64,000 bases of DNA from Mycosarcoma maydis (GCF_000328475.2 NC_026480.1:124001-188000); one strand, 5' to 3'; shown: positions 22,316 to 32,566, counted from the first letter of the stretch. Program-made: numbers and translations. Notes: generated by a model not told the origin, from the letters alone.

Positions 22316-22826
22316 TTACGGAGTGTCGGACGCGTTGGATGAGACAGGTGCCAGTGTTCCATGGATCAGGTCTGAGCGCAGCGTGTAGAAGCATGGCTCA
22401 CCAACAGTCAGTATTTCTAGTCTCGCAATACGCTCCAGCGGTTGTGCACGTACCCTGTATCGACGTCTCCAACGCATCGATGCGGCTGCTCATCTCGTTC
22501 ACTGTGAGAAGGACAAGTTCGGTGTCAGTGCACCACACTGTGTTGGTACGATACCAATTTGCTTGGCACAACTCACTCCTTGCAGTTACCTGTGCATTCA
22601 TATCATCAAACCTGCTCTCGAGCTGCGACATCACCGTATCCACCCAATCAATCAGTTGGTGCGGAGATGAGATGTCCGGAGCTTGCAGTTCCTTGGCCCC
22701 TGTCGGTGCCGATGTCGGCGTCAAAGTGGGAGCCGTGTTGTCGGCATGCGACGATGCACTGGTGGCCGCGGATGACGACGCGCCAGACGCGCCGCCGAGC
22801 GACGATTGTGCGATGGCTGCCGACAT
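22316..22826 (-). CDS. HSBP1: Heat shock factor binding protein 1 homologue (HSBP1)
   Basis: HSBP1 is a small coiled-coil protein that binds trimeric heat shock factor and is also linked to WASH-complex assembly. Exons on the minus strand: 22826-22577, 22501-22454 and 22371-22316; introns 22502-22576 (GTGAGT...CACAG) and 22372-22453 (GTACGT...GCTCAG). The joined 117-residue product reads LIDWVDTVMSQLESRFDDMN, then AQVTARMNEMSSRIDALET, then SIQDLIHG, matching the HSBP1 helix (LLQQMQDKFQTMSDQI then IDDMSSRIDDLEKNIADL in animals). The N-terminal 40 residues are a Ser/Ala-rich tail. The middle exon is only 48 bp. An earlier donor after CAG at about 22590 was rejected because it creates a stop. 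Convergent with the EH-protein gene. Confidence 0.88.
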
Positions 22827-23336
22827 GACAACGCTGTTGTGCGTATTGAGCGTGTTGTGCGTGGTGGTGATGGTGTTGGTGTTGATCTCGACCAGAAGCG
22901 CGACTCTGTCACATGTGTCACTTTTGAGAAATTACACGAGCGTGGAGGCGTTTATTATTAAATAACTTAACGTTAGTTATCTTGTTCGTGATTAATCTTT
23001 AAAAAGAGGAAAAGGAAGATCCTGTGAGTGCATACATAGTGCACAGTGCACAGTGCACAGTGCAACGGTGCGTAGAATGGGTTGGTTTTGTGGTTCCCTT
23101 TGTACTATACCAGGCCGCCCTTGGCTCGTCCCCTTTGTTCTCTTTGATCATCATCACCGACATTCACGATTGGGCGTTGGCATTCGCACGGTGTTAAAGT
23201 GGATACATAAAGGGACGACGACTGCAGCGCACGCTATCCTTGCAGCAAACCGGAGGAGCAATAAAAGCTCGGCTTTTCGTCTGGAAGCGCACCGTCCGCA
23301 CCACCACCCATCCCACACACTACGCGCATTGCAACA
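22827..23336. promoter_or_regulatory. Divergent promoter region HSBP1 / RAM2
   Basis: 510 bp. It holds a 7-bp tandem of GTGCACA (about 23038-23063), a GTGCACA-rich block about 280 bp upstream of the RAM2 start, plus single repeat-family motifs at about 22990 and 23160. Confidence 0.45.
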
Positions 23337-24527
23337 ATGACAGCCACAGCAACTCGGACGATCCTGGACGACTTGTGCTCGTCGTACCTGCCATTCGACG
23401 CCGCATCGCCCGTATGGTCAGACGTAACGCCGACACCACAACTCGAATCGTCCTCCCCCATGTGTCCGATCCTGTACGCTCCAGACTACTCGTCCGCCAT
23501 GTCGCTCTATCGCACACTCACCTCGTCGAATCATGAATCCACGCTCGCCTCTCCGCTTGCGGGGCTCGAGCTCTCAGCGCGTGCTCTCGCTCTAACCACC
23601 CACCTGATCAAGCTCAACGCATCACATTTCAGCGTTTGGCAGTATCGAGCACAGATCCTCCTGCATTCGTCGCAATTCGAGGCCCAACGCTCCGATATCC
23701 TGCGTGCCGAACTCGCGTGGTTGGACGATCTGGCACATAGTAACATGAAGTCATACCAGGTGTGGCAGCATCGACGATTGGTGGTTGCGGCGCTAGGCGA
23801 TCCGGATGGCGAACTTAGGTTTGTGCAGGAAAACCTGCAACGCGATGCCAAGAACTACCATACGTGGGGATATCGGCAGTGGATCCTGGCGCATTTTGGC
23901 GGTCTCACTTTGGCGAGTTCGAGCAATGTGGCAAGTAAAGGCGCGGGAGAGTTCAAGCAGCTTTGGGATCGAGAGGCACAGTACGTAGACGAATTGCTGC
24001 GAGAGGATGTGAGGAATAATTCGGCATGGAACCATCGCTGGTTTGTGCATTTCAGCCGGTACGGTCTGACGGGTAACAGGAGCATGACAAGCATCGACCA
24101 TCTGGACATCGAGTCTATCGAAAAGACGATCAAGTTCGAAAAGGCATATGTGCGCACATGGCTGTGCAGCGTTCCCAACAACGCGTCGGCGTGGTCGTAT
24201 CTGCGTGCACTGCATACCGCGTTTCCGCAGGCATTGAGGTCTTCCATGTGCCACAGTCTGGGTTGGGTCAAAACGTTGGTTTCGAGTGAGCAAGAGGCGA
24301 AACGCGATGCGAGTGTCGACGCAATGGGTAGGGCCTGCGTGGGCGCTTTGGAGTGGTGGTTTGACTGTCTGGTAGAACAGACAGAACACGCAGACCAGAC
24401 ACAGAACGAGCGCTTGTTGCAACAGGCTGAATTGCTGGTGCAGAGGCTGTGCGTCGCGGATTCAGTTCGAACGAGGTTCTGGGCGTATCGGCTCAAGAGT
24501 TTGCGTCGGACTCTGCAGCAACGCTAG
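23337..24527 (+). CDS. RAM2: Protein farnesyltransferase / geranylgeranyltransferase I alpha subunit
   Basis: Common alpha subunit of the CaaX prenyltransferases, which attach farnesyl or geranylgeranyl groups to Ras, Rho and pheromone-type substrates. Single exon, 396 residues (human 379, yeast 316). Five PFTA-type repeats are visible in order: HFSVWQYRAQIL, SYQVWQHRRLV, NYHTWGYRQWIL, NNSAWNHRWFVH and NNASAWSYLRAL. The N-terminal 100 residues carry extra Ser/Pro-rich sequence. The first ATG, 23337, sits in a CACAACAATGACA-like context. Its stop lies about 100 bp from the stop of the converging small membrane-protein gene. Confidence 0.95.
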   Translation: MTATATRTILDDLCSSYLPFDAASPVWSDVTPTPQLESSSPMCPILYAPDYSSAMSLYRTLTSSNHESTLASPLAGLELSARALALTTHLIKLNASHFSVWQYRAQILLHSSQFEAQRSDILRAELAWLDDLAHSNMKSYQVWQHRRLVVAALGDPDGELRFVQENLQRDAKNYHTWGYRQWILAHFGGLTLASSSNVASKGAGEFKQLWDREAQYVDELLREDVRNNSAWNHRWFVHFSRYGLTGNRSMTSIDHLDIESIEKTIKFEKAYVRTWLCSVPNNASAWSYLRALHTAFPQALRSSMCHSLGWVKTLVSSEQEAKRDASVDAMGRACVGALEWWFDCLVEQTEHADQTQNERLLQQAELLVQRLCVADSVRTRFWAYRLKSLRRTLQQR

Positions 24528-24625
24528 CTTTGCACCTGTGCCAAGTCTTCATGATCACGTTGATCTTGATATCGTGCGATTCGTGATTGCCAAGCAGGAT
24601 GTGATCCAAGTGAAATGCAAACAAT

Positions 24626-25168
24626 TCAAAAGACGTTCAGTTGGGGTGGTCCCTGCTCGCCCCACACCCACTTTCTCAGATCGGTGAAGCAGTTGGTGCT
24701 GCCCTCGGGTTGACCAAAGTCTGCGACGAGCACCATGTAGGCCGCACAAGCGGTAGCAAGGATGCCACCCAGCACATTGAGCCGGTTCTGTTGAGCCGAC
24801 GGTTCGACCGCTTCGTCCCTGGTAACTCGGCGAAAGAACTTTTCGCGTTGGTGCCGAGTGACGGAGCGCGCATTCGGCGCGATGGTCGGCGTGGTTGGAG
24901 GACGTGTGTAAAAGGCGGAAAGGATATCGTCGGTGGCTTGCGTCGTCGTGGAAGCAGGCGCATGCGCCAATGGCGACGTTGGATAGAGCTGCGATTGCGG
25001 AGCTGTCCACAGAGACGATTCGCGCGCCGACGTCGCACTGGGCGTTTGCGCACACCTCGTCGGATCCTCCACCTGTCAAGAAGCCAACATTGTTGAACGA
25101 CAAACATGAAAAGTAAGATGTCGTGTCAGAATCGCTCCGATTGTATTTACTGATCGCCACGCGCGCAT
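24626..25168 (-). CDS. Small single-span membrane protein, unrecognised
   Basis: I do not recognise the family. The main exon is 24626-25072 (148 codons before the stop), with no early ATG of its own. A splice acceptor (CTTCTTGACAG) ends immediately before it, and a short upstream exon 25151-25168 (ATG CGC GCG TGG CGA TCA, donor GTAAAT) joins in frame to give about 154 residues. The protein has a polar N-terminal half, a basic motif HQREKFFRRVTRDEAVEPS, one hydrophobic span (LGGILATACAAYMVLVADFG) and a short acidic/tryptophan-containing tail. A mitochondrial or ER membrane location is possible but unsupported. The first exon is tentative; the main exon is more secure. Confidence 0.55.
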
Positions 25169-25359
25169 GCGCTGTAGATATGTATGCTGCAAAGCTAGAT
25201 TTCTCAAGAGTGCGTGTAGAATACATCAAGCTACGCCTCGCGCTCTGCGGCCTCTCCGAGGCGCCTTGTTTGGATGCTACTAGCGTGCATCGGCTGATCG
25301 CATGGTCAGAAGGCTGGTGGCGCAGATTCGGTCACGGCTGGCGCTGGCTGTAGACGCCA

Positions 25360-26642
25360 CTAGATGCTCACAGTACTTTCTTGGTTTGACGCCGCGTCAA
25401 GCTCCGGCTTGAGCTTGGCTTCTTCCGCCCACGTCTTGGTGCGAAGACTCAACGCATGCAGACCGCGGTCAAACTCGGACTGCAAGAGCGCATTGACGGC
25501 ACGATGACGCTTGATCTGTGTCATACCTTGAAACTTGTCCGAAACCACATGCACGTAGAAGTGCGTCTCGCCGTTTCCACCGCCCTGAGCAGCCATGGCA
25601 GCGTGGTGAGCATGTTTGCTGGAATCGTTCCGGATGTGCACTTGGACCTGTGGGCCGAATTCGGCTTCGAGTTTGGTGCGCATCGCGCTTTCCATGCTCG
25701 TCGGCTTGGATGATGTAGCGTAACCTCGTGTTTGGCCAGACATGGACGAGACGGAAGCGGAAGTGGAAGTGGAAGCGGAAGCGGGGGTTGATGCGGACGT
25801 GACCGAGGAAGTGGAAGCGAGGTTGGGTCGAACGATGACCGGAATGCGAGCGCGGATGTTGGATGGCAAGATGTGAGCAACAAGCGCGTATCGACCTGTC
25901 TTTTTGATACGACCGAGTTTATCGATCGATTCGCTCCCGTGCTGTGAGCTTGAGCTTTCCGAGACGAGCGAGAATTCGCAAGCCGTGTTGATCTGTGCGA
26001 GCGTAAGCCTGTTGAGATGCACCGGTTTACCGCCTTCGCTGTAGTCGGTCTCGAGATCGAAAGCGCCGTGCTCCCTCAAAAAGCTGACAATGTCGGTCGT
26101 CGAGATGCTTCCCTGGATACCGAGTGCGGGCTTGGGCAGATGCGGCTCACCGTTTGCTGACGCTGAGGGTTTGAACTTGGTCGTGGTCTGCCTCGAAAAG
26201 ACGACAGGAGGTGTTGCCTCCAACTTTCTTCGCAGACTGAGCAGCTGGAGTGGGCCCAGTTCCTTGGAAAGAGCGTCCCTCGCTTGCTGAAGATCGAGTG
26301 CAGCTTGTGCCGATTCGAGCTGCGATTCGGCGAGCGAGGCGTTGGCCTTTTCGTGCGAGAGCTGGAAAGGGGTCGGTAGAGGTTGGTACACAGCTTTGTG
26401 CGTAGGCAGCAGCTCGTTGCGCATACGACCAGGTTGGACGAGAACGACGCTACCAGCGCTACCTATGCCTGGAACTTCTGTCTTGAGTTGAACACGGACG
26501 AGCCTCCTTTGTGAAAGTGTACGGGACTGCAGAGCGGCAAAAGCAGATGGAAAACAAATGTCAGAGCAAGCAACGTACCGAGTAGTTGCCCGACAGCCAG
26601 ACTTACGGTGTTTGCAAACGTGGAGACGGCGGAAACTCTCAT
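25360..26642 (-). CDS. Mitochondrial ribosomal protein bL9 fused to a BolA domain
   Basis: Exons 26642-26607 and 26526-25360; intron 26527-26606 (GTAAGT...CTGCAG). Product 400 residues. Residues 1-30 are basic and Ser/Thr-rich like a mitochondrial presequence. Residues about 26-70 carry the bL9 signature VPGIGSAGSVVLVQPGR followed by LLPTHKAVYQP. The second bL9 part follows (SISTTDIVSFLREHGAFDL, KKTGRYALVAHILP, IRARIPVIV). After a Ser/Thr/Ala linker comes RGYATSSKP and a complete BolA domain (about residues 290-385): HIRNDSSKHAHHAAM, ETHFYVHVVSDKFQGM, then the RHRAV helix. BolA proteins of mitochondria assist Fe-S cluster transfer with monothiol glutaredoxin. The frame is open throughout. An alternative donor GTACGT in intron 1 gives the wrong frame. 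Confidence 0.85.
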
Positions 26643-27783
26643 CTCGTGATATAGAGGAGAAGGTTTCCTAAGCCAGCGTAAAGTGGTGGAGAAAACGATG
26701 AACAAGTTAGCAAGACGATGCGGAAAGGAATTACGAATCGTGACGGGTTGATGATCCGATGCCAATTAGTAGCAAGTAAAAGCAAAATCGTGATTCCAAA
26801 GACGAGAGTCACGAGTCCACGGATCGTGAATTACGAATCTCTCATCGCCCTCAACTCAAGACTCCTCTCACGTCTTCCCGCTTCACGCTTTGGTCCTTTT
26901 ATTTCCACTCACACTCACGATCCACAGACTCGTGCGTGGCTGGTTTTATATTATTCACGATTTTTTCTTTCTTTTTTATCTTTCTTTTCTTTTCTTTTCT
27001 TTCAGTGTGCTCGCTCAAGCCTCATGCCTCGTGCTTTGTGCCTGTAGCTCGTGGCTGCACATTGCGTTTCTCAATGTGTTAGACCTTCAGCTCGTATCAA
27101 TGCCACAAGAGAAAAATTCTTATTTCGGCTGACTAAATCACGAATCGTGAATACGATACACGAAATCTTCGGGCGACCGTTTGGTTCCGACGAAAACCAC
27201 AAAAGGAACGAATCACGAAACGTGATACGTGAATCGTGGGATGGTGAAATGAATGACAAACGAGCCTGCGGGAAACGATTTCACGAGTCACGATCGGAAC
27301 CCTATCCGGAAAAAAAAGAGTCACGATTCATGATTCTCTTCTAACTCAGAGGCAGCAGACGGCGACATGACGAAAACGTCAAAATAGTCCCGAAGTATAG
27401 CCAGCGACGACGACAATCACGAACCACGAATCGAATCCAGAAACAAAGTTGTTCGCTCGCGATTCACGATTTTACGATTCACGATTTCGCGACTGTACTT
27501 GGCGATTTCTTCTCAGACTTGTGACGGAAGCATCGTCGATTGTGGACCTCTCCACATCCTAGCCAGCCAAGCTTACATCTCGTCACTCGTGACTATCTAC
27601 ACCGACGTTGCAGTACAAGGAGCCACGCCCCATCTGCTGCCTTTGAGCCGTTTCGCTTCGTGCTGCGCCTTGTCGAACTCACCGCGCCGCCCTCGTTTAG
27701 ACGATTCGAACGCACAGACGCAAACGCTTTGGACGGCCCGCTTTCATCAAGACCTCTTGTTCTACACAGCCATTGTGATTGCG
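26643..27783. promoter_or_regulatory. Divergent promoter region bL9-BolA / COQ1, repeat-rich
   Basis: 1.14 kb between divergent starts of two mitochondrial-protein genes. It contains a pyrimidine tract (TTTTCTTTTC type, about 26960-27005) and the densest non-LTR cluster of TCACGATT/AATCGTGA motifs from about 26730 to 27490. No gene seen; an open frame continues upstream of the COQ1 ATG but has no family content. Confidence 0.5.
27136..27488. repeat. Cluster of TCACGAATCGTGA-family repeats
   Basis: Starts with an exact 17-mer AATCACGAATCGTGAAT (27136-27152), then AATCACGAAACGTGATACGTGAATCG in pieces (about 27210-27240), GAGTCACGATTCATGATTC (about 27318), AATCACGAACCACGAATCG (about 27417) and GATTCACGATTTTACGATTC (about 27464). 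Both orientations alternate. Confidence 0.8.
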
Positions 27784-29463
27784 ATGCCATCCAGCTTGCC
27801 CAGGTCCGCGCTGGCAAGCGTGACGCGCTCACGACCACGCTCTTCGGTGACTCTCCGAGTGTTGGCCGCAGCACCACCACCAGCCAGCGTGCGTGCCCAA
27901 TCGGGCTGGGCTTCGGCGATAGACCAGGCGAAAAACCTTGTACAGGACCAACTCGCTCAATCTCCGTCTTTGTCCTCGTCGACAGCTGCGTTTTTCGGTG
28001 CATCAGATAGTGCTTCCGTCTCATCCACCTCGACCGCACCACCGAAACCGAAATCGAAATCGAAACCGACACCGATCATTCAAGACCCACTTTCGCTCGT
28101 ATCATCCGAACTCTCTTCTCTGCGCTCCAACGTCTCATCTCTGCTCGGCTCTGGTCATCCAAGTCTGGACACGATAGCAAAGTACTACTTCCAGGCTGAG
28201 GGGAAACATGTTCGTCCGCTCATCGTGCTACTCATGAGCAAGGCTGTCAACGGTCTCTCGCCTCTGTACCCTGAATTGCTTGCGCAAGCGCAGAATTCAG
28301 TGCAGCGCAGCGACACAGGCAAATCGATCGAACGCGATATGGGAATCAACGAACCTCTGTCTCCCAGCAACGTACTCAACGATTTCAATCCACACATGGA
28401 GAGCATCGAAGGAGCTCTTCCTACATCGACAGTGGATGGATCGGCAGCAGCAGCGCTTGCTTCTGCAACGGGCACCATTCTGCCCACGCAGCGTAGACTC
28501 GCCGAGATCACCGAGATGATCCACGTTGCATCGCTGCTACACGACGACGTGATCGATGCATCGCCGCTGCGACGTGGGGCTCCTTCGGCTCCTTCAGCGT
28601 TTGGCAACAAACTGAGCATCTTGGGAGGCGACTTTTTGTTGGGGCGTGCATCGGTTGCGCTCGCGCGTCTTCGCGATGCCGAAGTGGTCGAACTACTCGC
28701 CACAGTGATTGCCAATCTGGTAGAGGGTGAAGTGATGCAGCTCAAATCGCAGGCTGCAGCCGCCGAGTCGAGCAATGCAAGTGCTTCTTCAACGCCTACA
28801 CATGCCGACGTTTGGGGATCAGAGGGTCTTCTAGCTCATACCATGGGTCTGTCCGACTTGCAAGCCAAAAAGGCGATCGACGACGCTCTATCGACGCACA
28901 ACCAGCCCACTCCAGCTCATTTTTCGCTCTACCTCCAAAAGACGTACCTCAAGACGGCAGCTCTGATCGCCAAGTCTACACGTGCTTCCGTCATTCTCGC
29001 TGGCTGCGGAGCGGACGCAGTTCACAAAGCCAAGCTTGCGCCCTCGGTAGCTGAGCACATGCGTGCAGTCAGAGACGCAGCTTACGGCTATGGTCGAAAT
29101 CTAGGCATCGCCTTTCAACTCGTCGACGACCTGCTCGACTTTCAATCCACTTCAGCTGCGTTTGGCAAACCGTCTGGAGGCGCTGATTTGAGACTCGGCT
29201 TGGCAACCGCCCCCGTGCTCTACGCTTGGCAGGAGTTGCCCGGAGAGCGCATTCACGAAATGGTCGCTAGAAGATTCGAAGCGCAAGCTGACGTGGAAAA
29301 CATGTTGCGGCTCGTGGACAAAAGTCAGGGACTACAGAGGACTGCAGCGCTGGCCAAGGAACATGCTAGAAGGGCGACAAGCCATTTAGATGTACTCCCT
29401 GACTCAGACGCCAAGCAGGCGTTGATCAAGCTCAACGAGCAGGTGATCAAGCGCGTCAAGTGA
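27784..29463 (+). CDS. COQ1: Polyprenyl diphosphate synthase (ubiquinone side chain), mitochondrial
   Basis: Trans-prenyltransferase that builds the isoprenoid tail of ubiquinone from IPP and allylic diphosphate on the mitochondrial inner membrane. Single exon, 559 residues (yeast Coq1 473). The N-terminus MPSSLPRSALASVTRSRPRS is Arg/Ser-rich without acids, a good mitochondrial presequence. Catalytic motifs: first aspartate-rich motif LLHDDVIDASPLRRG (about residue 253), GDFLLGRA, and the second aspartate-rich motif QLVDDLLDF (about residue 447). KHVRPLIVLLMSK is the substrate-binding segment. Extra low-complexity inserts (PKPKSKSKPTP near residue 95; a block near residues 180-235) explain the greater length. 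The ATG at 27784 is preferred over the longer open frame, because it starts the presequence and no upstream ATG is in frame. Confidence 0.92.
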   Translation: MPSSLPRSALASVTRSRPRSSVTLRVLAAAPPPASVRAQSGWASAIDQAKNLVQDQLAQSPSLSSSTAAFFGASDSASVSSTSTAPPKPKSKSKPTPIIQDPLSLVSSELSSLRSNVSSLLGSGHPSLDTIAKYYFQAEGKHVRPLIVLLMSKAVNGLSPLYPELLAQAQNSVQRSDTGKSIERDMGINEPLSPSNVLNDFNPHMESIEGALPTSTVDGSAAAALASATGTILPTQRRLAEITEMIHVASLLHDDVIDASPLRRGAPSAPSAFGNKLSILGGDFLLGRASVALARLRDAEVVELLATVIANLVEGEVMQLKSQAAAAESSNASASSTPTHADVWGSEGLLAHTMGLSDLQAKKAIDDALSTHNQPTPAHFSLYLQKTYLKTAALIAKSTRASVILAGCGADAVHKAKLAPSVAEHMRAVRDAAYGYGRNLGIAFQLVDDLLDFQSTSAAFGKPSGGADLRLGLATAPVLYAWQELPGERIHEMVARRFEAQADVENMLRLVDKSQGLQRTAALAKEHARRATSHLDVLPDSDAKQALIKLNEQVIKRVK

Positions 29464-29760
29464 GCATGCATAGACCGTTGCATTGGAAAAGCGACCAGAC
29501 TCTGAGGTTGGTTTTACCATTGGCTCATGTGTACTGTAGTGCCGTACTGCTGTTTGTCTCCCCCTTGCCTCGTCGTCGTCCTCGTCGTCGTCCTTCTATA
29601 GACGGTTCGTCCTTACGATTTTCGTGTTGTCTTGAATCCGTTTTTGCAGTTTGAAGCCTTGGGCGCATGGCTCTGTGAGCCGTGATCAGCCGTCGTATCC
29701 TACCGTTCCAATCACGAATGACACCTGTCACCTCTCGTCTGCGCTGCGCTGGCCAACCAC

Positions 29761-30120
29761 TTAGTGTTGACTAAGATCAAAGCACAGTTCGGCCCGCTTC
29801 CATTTTGCGTTCTGGATACCCTGTGGATCCTGGATCTCTTTCTGAAAGTTTTGCATCAGCGTTTCCCATTTCTCCACTTCCGGATTGCCTCGATCGCTGG
29901 CTGCCTTTTTTTCCAAGCAAAAGTCATCTTGAACGTCCATGATCATAACCAAGCGGTCGGCAAACTGAAAGATTCGCATGTTGAGTACGCCAGATCCAGG
30001 ATAGCGGATCGAGTCAACGATGGCTTTCGGTACGTTGCCGGGGGCATGGTAGTCGATGTACTGCTTGATCAGCGATGGATCCGATGCAATGTCGAGTAAC
30101 AGCACTTCTTGACGCACCAT
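29761..30120 (-). CDS. L-rhamnose mutarotase-family protein (RhaM/DUF718)
   Basis: Small dimeric alpha/beta-barrel-type protein; bacterial members interconvert anomers of L-rhamnose. 119 residues from the ATG at 30120 (MVRQEVLLLDI), which fits the family start; an in-frame ATG at 30198 would add 26 residues that look like untranslated leader. Family features seen: IKQYIDYHAPGNVP (Tyr/His pair), GSGVLNMRIFQFADRLVMIM, FCLEKKAASDRGNPEVEKWE, and the C-terminal AKWKRAELCFDL. The substrate in this fungus is not shown; eukaryotic homologues are often annotated only by family. Convergent with COQ1, 297 bp between stops, with nothing but one repeat motif in the spacer. Confidence 0.8.
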   Translation of the reverse strand: MVRQEVLLLDIASDPSLIKQYIDYHAPGNVPKAIVDSIRYPGSGVLNMRIFQFADRLVMIMDVQDDFCLEKKAASDRGNPEVEKWETLMQNFQKEIQDPQGIQNAKWKRAELCFDLSQH

Positions 30121-30522
30121 GGTGAGAGAGAGAGTCAAGCCAAACGTTGAGAATAGAGACGGCGATGTTTGTGTATGGACCGTCTGCTTGAAGCTCATTC
30201 GATGGCATGGATACAGATGGTCGTTCGCCAATGACAATCGTGCGTGTGCGGCTACCAGCTGCTCAGATTACTGAAACCGGTCTCGGTGGAGGCTCAACCA
30301 TCACGGATGGCAAGCTTGGAAGATGCAAACGAAACCCCACGTCGATTCGTGACTCTGCGGGGACACTCTGTGACTCGTGCCTCTCAGTCACCGTGAGTCG
30401 TGAGTGTCTGTGACTTTGACGTGTGCACGGTGACAGGCGAAATTCGAAGAGCTGTTAGACCGAGAACTATATTTGCGCATGTGCGGCTCGCGTCCACATC
30501 ACGCATCACACATGCTGGTTCC

Positions 30523-30568
30523 AATCACCAATCACGAATCACGAATCGTGAATCGTGAATCGTGAATG
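30523..30568. repeat. AATCACG / AATCGTG heptamer array with 17-mer core
   Basis: Tandem AATCACG units switch to tandem AATCGTG units, so the array is an inverted repeat centred on the exact 17-mer AATCACGAATCGTGAAT (30537-30553). Confidence 0.9.
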
Positions 30569-31252
30569 CCGGCTGCAGGGAGCTTGCGGCAAGAGCGCAT
30601 GCCAGCCGTCGTGGGTGTTTCAGCACACTCATAGACTGTTTGAGCTCGCCAAGGAGGGTCAAAAAACAGCAGCGCCTCACCTTGAGCTCTGTGGCACAGC
30701 ATTGTGCTTTCTCATTAGCCTCCCGCAAGCCAATTCTCGTCACAGTGAGGGGCAAGGAGTACGCAGCCTCGAGGTTGTGAGTTTTGCTAGCTCGACGCCA
30801 GGTAAGAGCGCGTGGTACAGTGTGAATCACGAATGCTGCTCTGCTGCATGGGAAGTAAGCCGCCAACTACGCCAGATGCAACGCTTCTGGCATCCAACCT
30901 TGTCGGTCAAAAAGAGCCAGTGTGCCAAATTCGTGGTGATGGCCATTGGCAAGAAGACCACGGGTGTGAACAACGACGAATGTGAATGGCTCCCGCTCGG
31001 CTCTTTACCCCACATTGCTAACTTTGTGTCCACAGAGCCAGCGAAGCTTGGCGCGAGATTGACAAACGTTGTCACGTCGTGCTATCAAAGAAAGGACGGT
31101 CAAGCGACTCGTTGGCTGTGGCAAGCAGACGCGAGGAGGCAGCCGAACAAGAAAGAGAGGCCCGAGCCAAGTGATGAGGGCGAGCGGCAGAAAAGTGGTT
31201 GGTGGACTGCATGAATTTAGGTTGAGTCGAAGAGAAGCATAGCCGAAGCCGA

Positions 31253-31305
31253 GCAAAGCAAAGCAAAGCAAGGCAAAGCAAGGCAAAGCAAGGCAAAGCA
31301 AGCCA
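31253..31305. repeat. Tandem repeat, GCAAAGCAAG type
   Basis: Short-unit purine-rich tandem (alternating AAGCAAAGC and AAGGCAAAGC). Simple sequence without coding content. Confidence 0.8.
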
Positions 31306-31722
31306 GGCTTGGAGCCCGAGAGAGGACAATCAAGGGTCCGCATGGCTGAGTTTCAAACCCCATTCGCCAGTGATATTCGTGCATGGGAGCCACGAATGCA
31401 AGCGTGATCCATTTCGTCCGAGTTGAAGAGGATCCTGTGTCCTGTGGAACGGTTCGGTCTGCAGAGCAGATGAAGGTGGGTGACCCTGCGTTCTCCCAAG
31501 TTGGCGTCGGTGATCAGGTTCAAGTCTGAGCAGAAACTCACGACTGTTGCGGACTGTGCTTGGCTGTTTCTGGCGGAGGCATGGTGAACAGTCAGAGTGA
31601 TGTGCAAGCTGCAGCAACGCTAAAAAATCGTGAATGCATCCAACCCACTTCGGACTCTGTGACTTTGGTGACTGCTCTCGGCTAACGTTGCGTGTTAATA
31701 ACGTGGATTTCGACCAGAATTC

Positions 31723-31763
31723 AATCGTGAATCACGAATCACGAATCACGAATCACGAATCTC
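31723..31763. repeat. AATCACG heptamer array
   Basis: AATCGTG followed by four AATCACG units in direct tandem (period 7), then degenerate AATCTCTGAATCTGTGAATC. Confidence 0.9.
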
Positions 31764-32566
31764 TGAATCTGTGAATCTTTCGTTGCCGTAAATGGGCGAA
31801 GCAAAGAGCGGCTTTGGCACTCAGGACTTTGGGTCTTGTTTCTTTGAGCCTGATTTATGCAGACCCGAAAGCGCATGCATGTCCAGCCAAGCAGCAAAGC
31901 ATCAAGAAGCCGGCAATCACGAATCCTGATTCGGTGAATCGTCGTGCTTCACGATTGATGCTGGTTGAACGGCATCTGACTCTCTCTTTCCACGGTACCG
32001 CTCGCGGATCGCCCTGGCAGAAATTGCACGTTACCCTGTACACGTTGGTCTCTCGGTCGCCATCTGCCTTCCGTCGGGTTTCGTCTTGTCTTTGTCGTCG
32101 ACAAGGTCGTGCCGGCTTACCCTTCACCTCATCGTTCTTCCTCTGTCTGGTCCACCTCGCTCGCATCCTATCTCGTCGATCCTTTGTTATCGACTTTCTT
32201 TTTTTTTGGCCGTTGCAACTTTTCCCTAGCCAGTAGCACGGATTCTCGCAGCTGGGCGTGTCCATCTTGCTTGGCACCACGCGAACCGCATTCACCATTG
32301 CGCTACGAGAACGGCATCAGTAGCAACTCGCCCGTCTTTGTCCCTTTCGTTCTTGATCTGCCGTGGTGGAAAGTGCGAGCGAGCGACAAGGATTGCTTTC
32401 AACACCAGTGCAGCTTGGTTCGACGCCCATCTTGGATGCTGCAGTTGTAAACCGCGCTTACGGGGGCTCCCCAGCTCAGCAGCGTACGCCTAGAGGGCTG
32501 CAGTAGCTGGTGGACAGCAGCAGCGTCTGCTCATACCAGCATCACCAGCGCAAAGTTGCGAGCATC

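Larger units (their letters stand above)
30121..32566. other. 2.4 kb intergenic region, repeat-rich
   Basis: No supported gene. An open frame at 30555-31214 has no family content and runs through repeat arrays. It contains heptamer arrays at 30523-30568 and 31723-31763, a GCAAAGCAAG-type tandem at about 31253-31305, and a pyrimidine-rich leader-like stretch (about 32060-32240) ahead of the Rim15-like gene. Confidence 0.55.

Noticed and set aside
22502..22597. HSBP1 donor directly after CAG (GTAACT)
   Set aside because: Joining it to the next acceptor creates an immediate stop; the GTGAGT donor 13 bp further gives the family sequence.
26527..26582. Alternative intron donor GTACGT in the bL9-BolA gene
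   Set aside because: Leaves the wrong phase for the bL9 signature; the GTAAGT donor fits.
30555..31214. 219-codon open frame on the plus strand
   Set aside because: Starts inside a repeat array without strong context and has no family resemblance.
30523..31763. CRISPR-like array of short repeats
   Set aside because: Units are 7 bp in direct tandem without spacers, and the genome is fungal.
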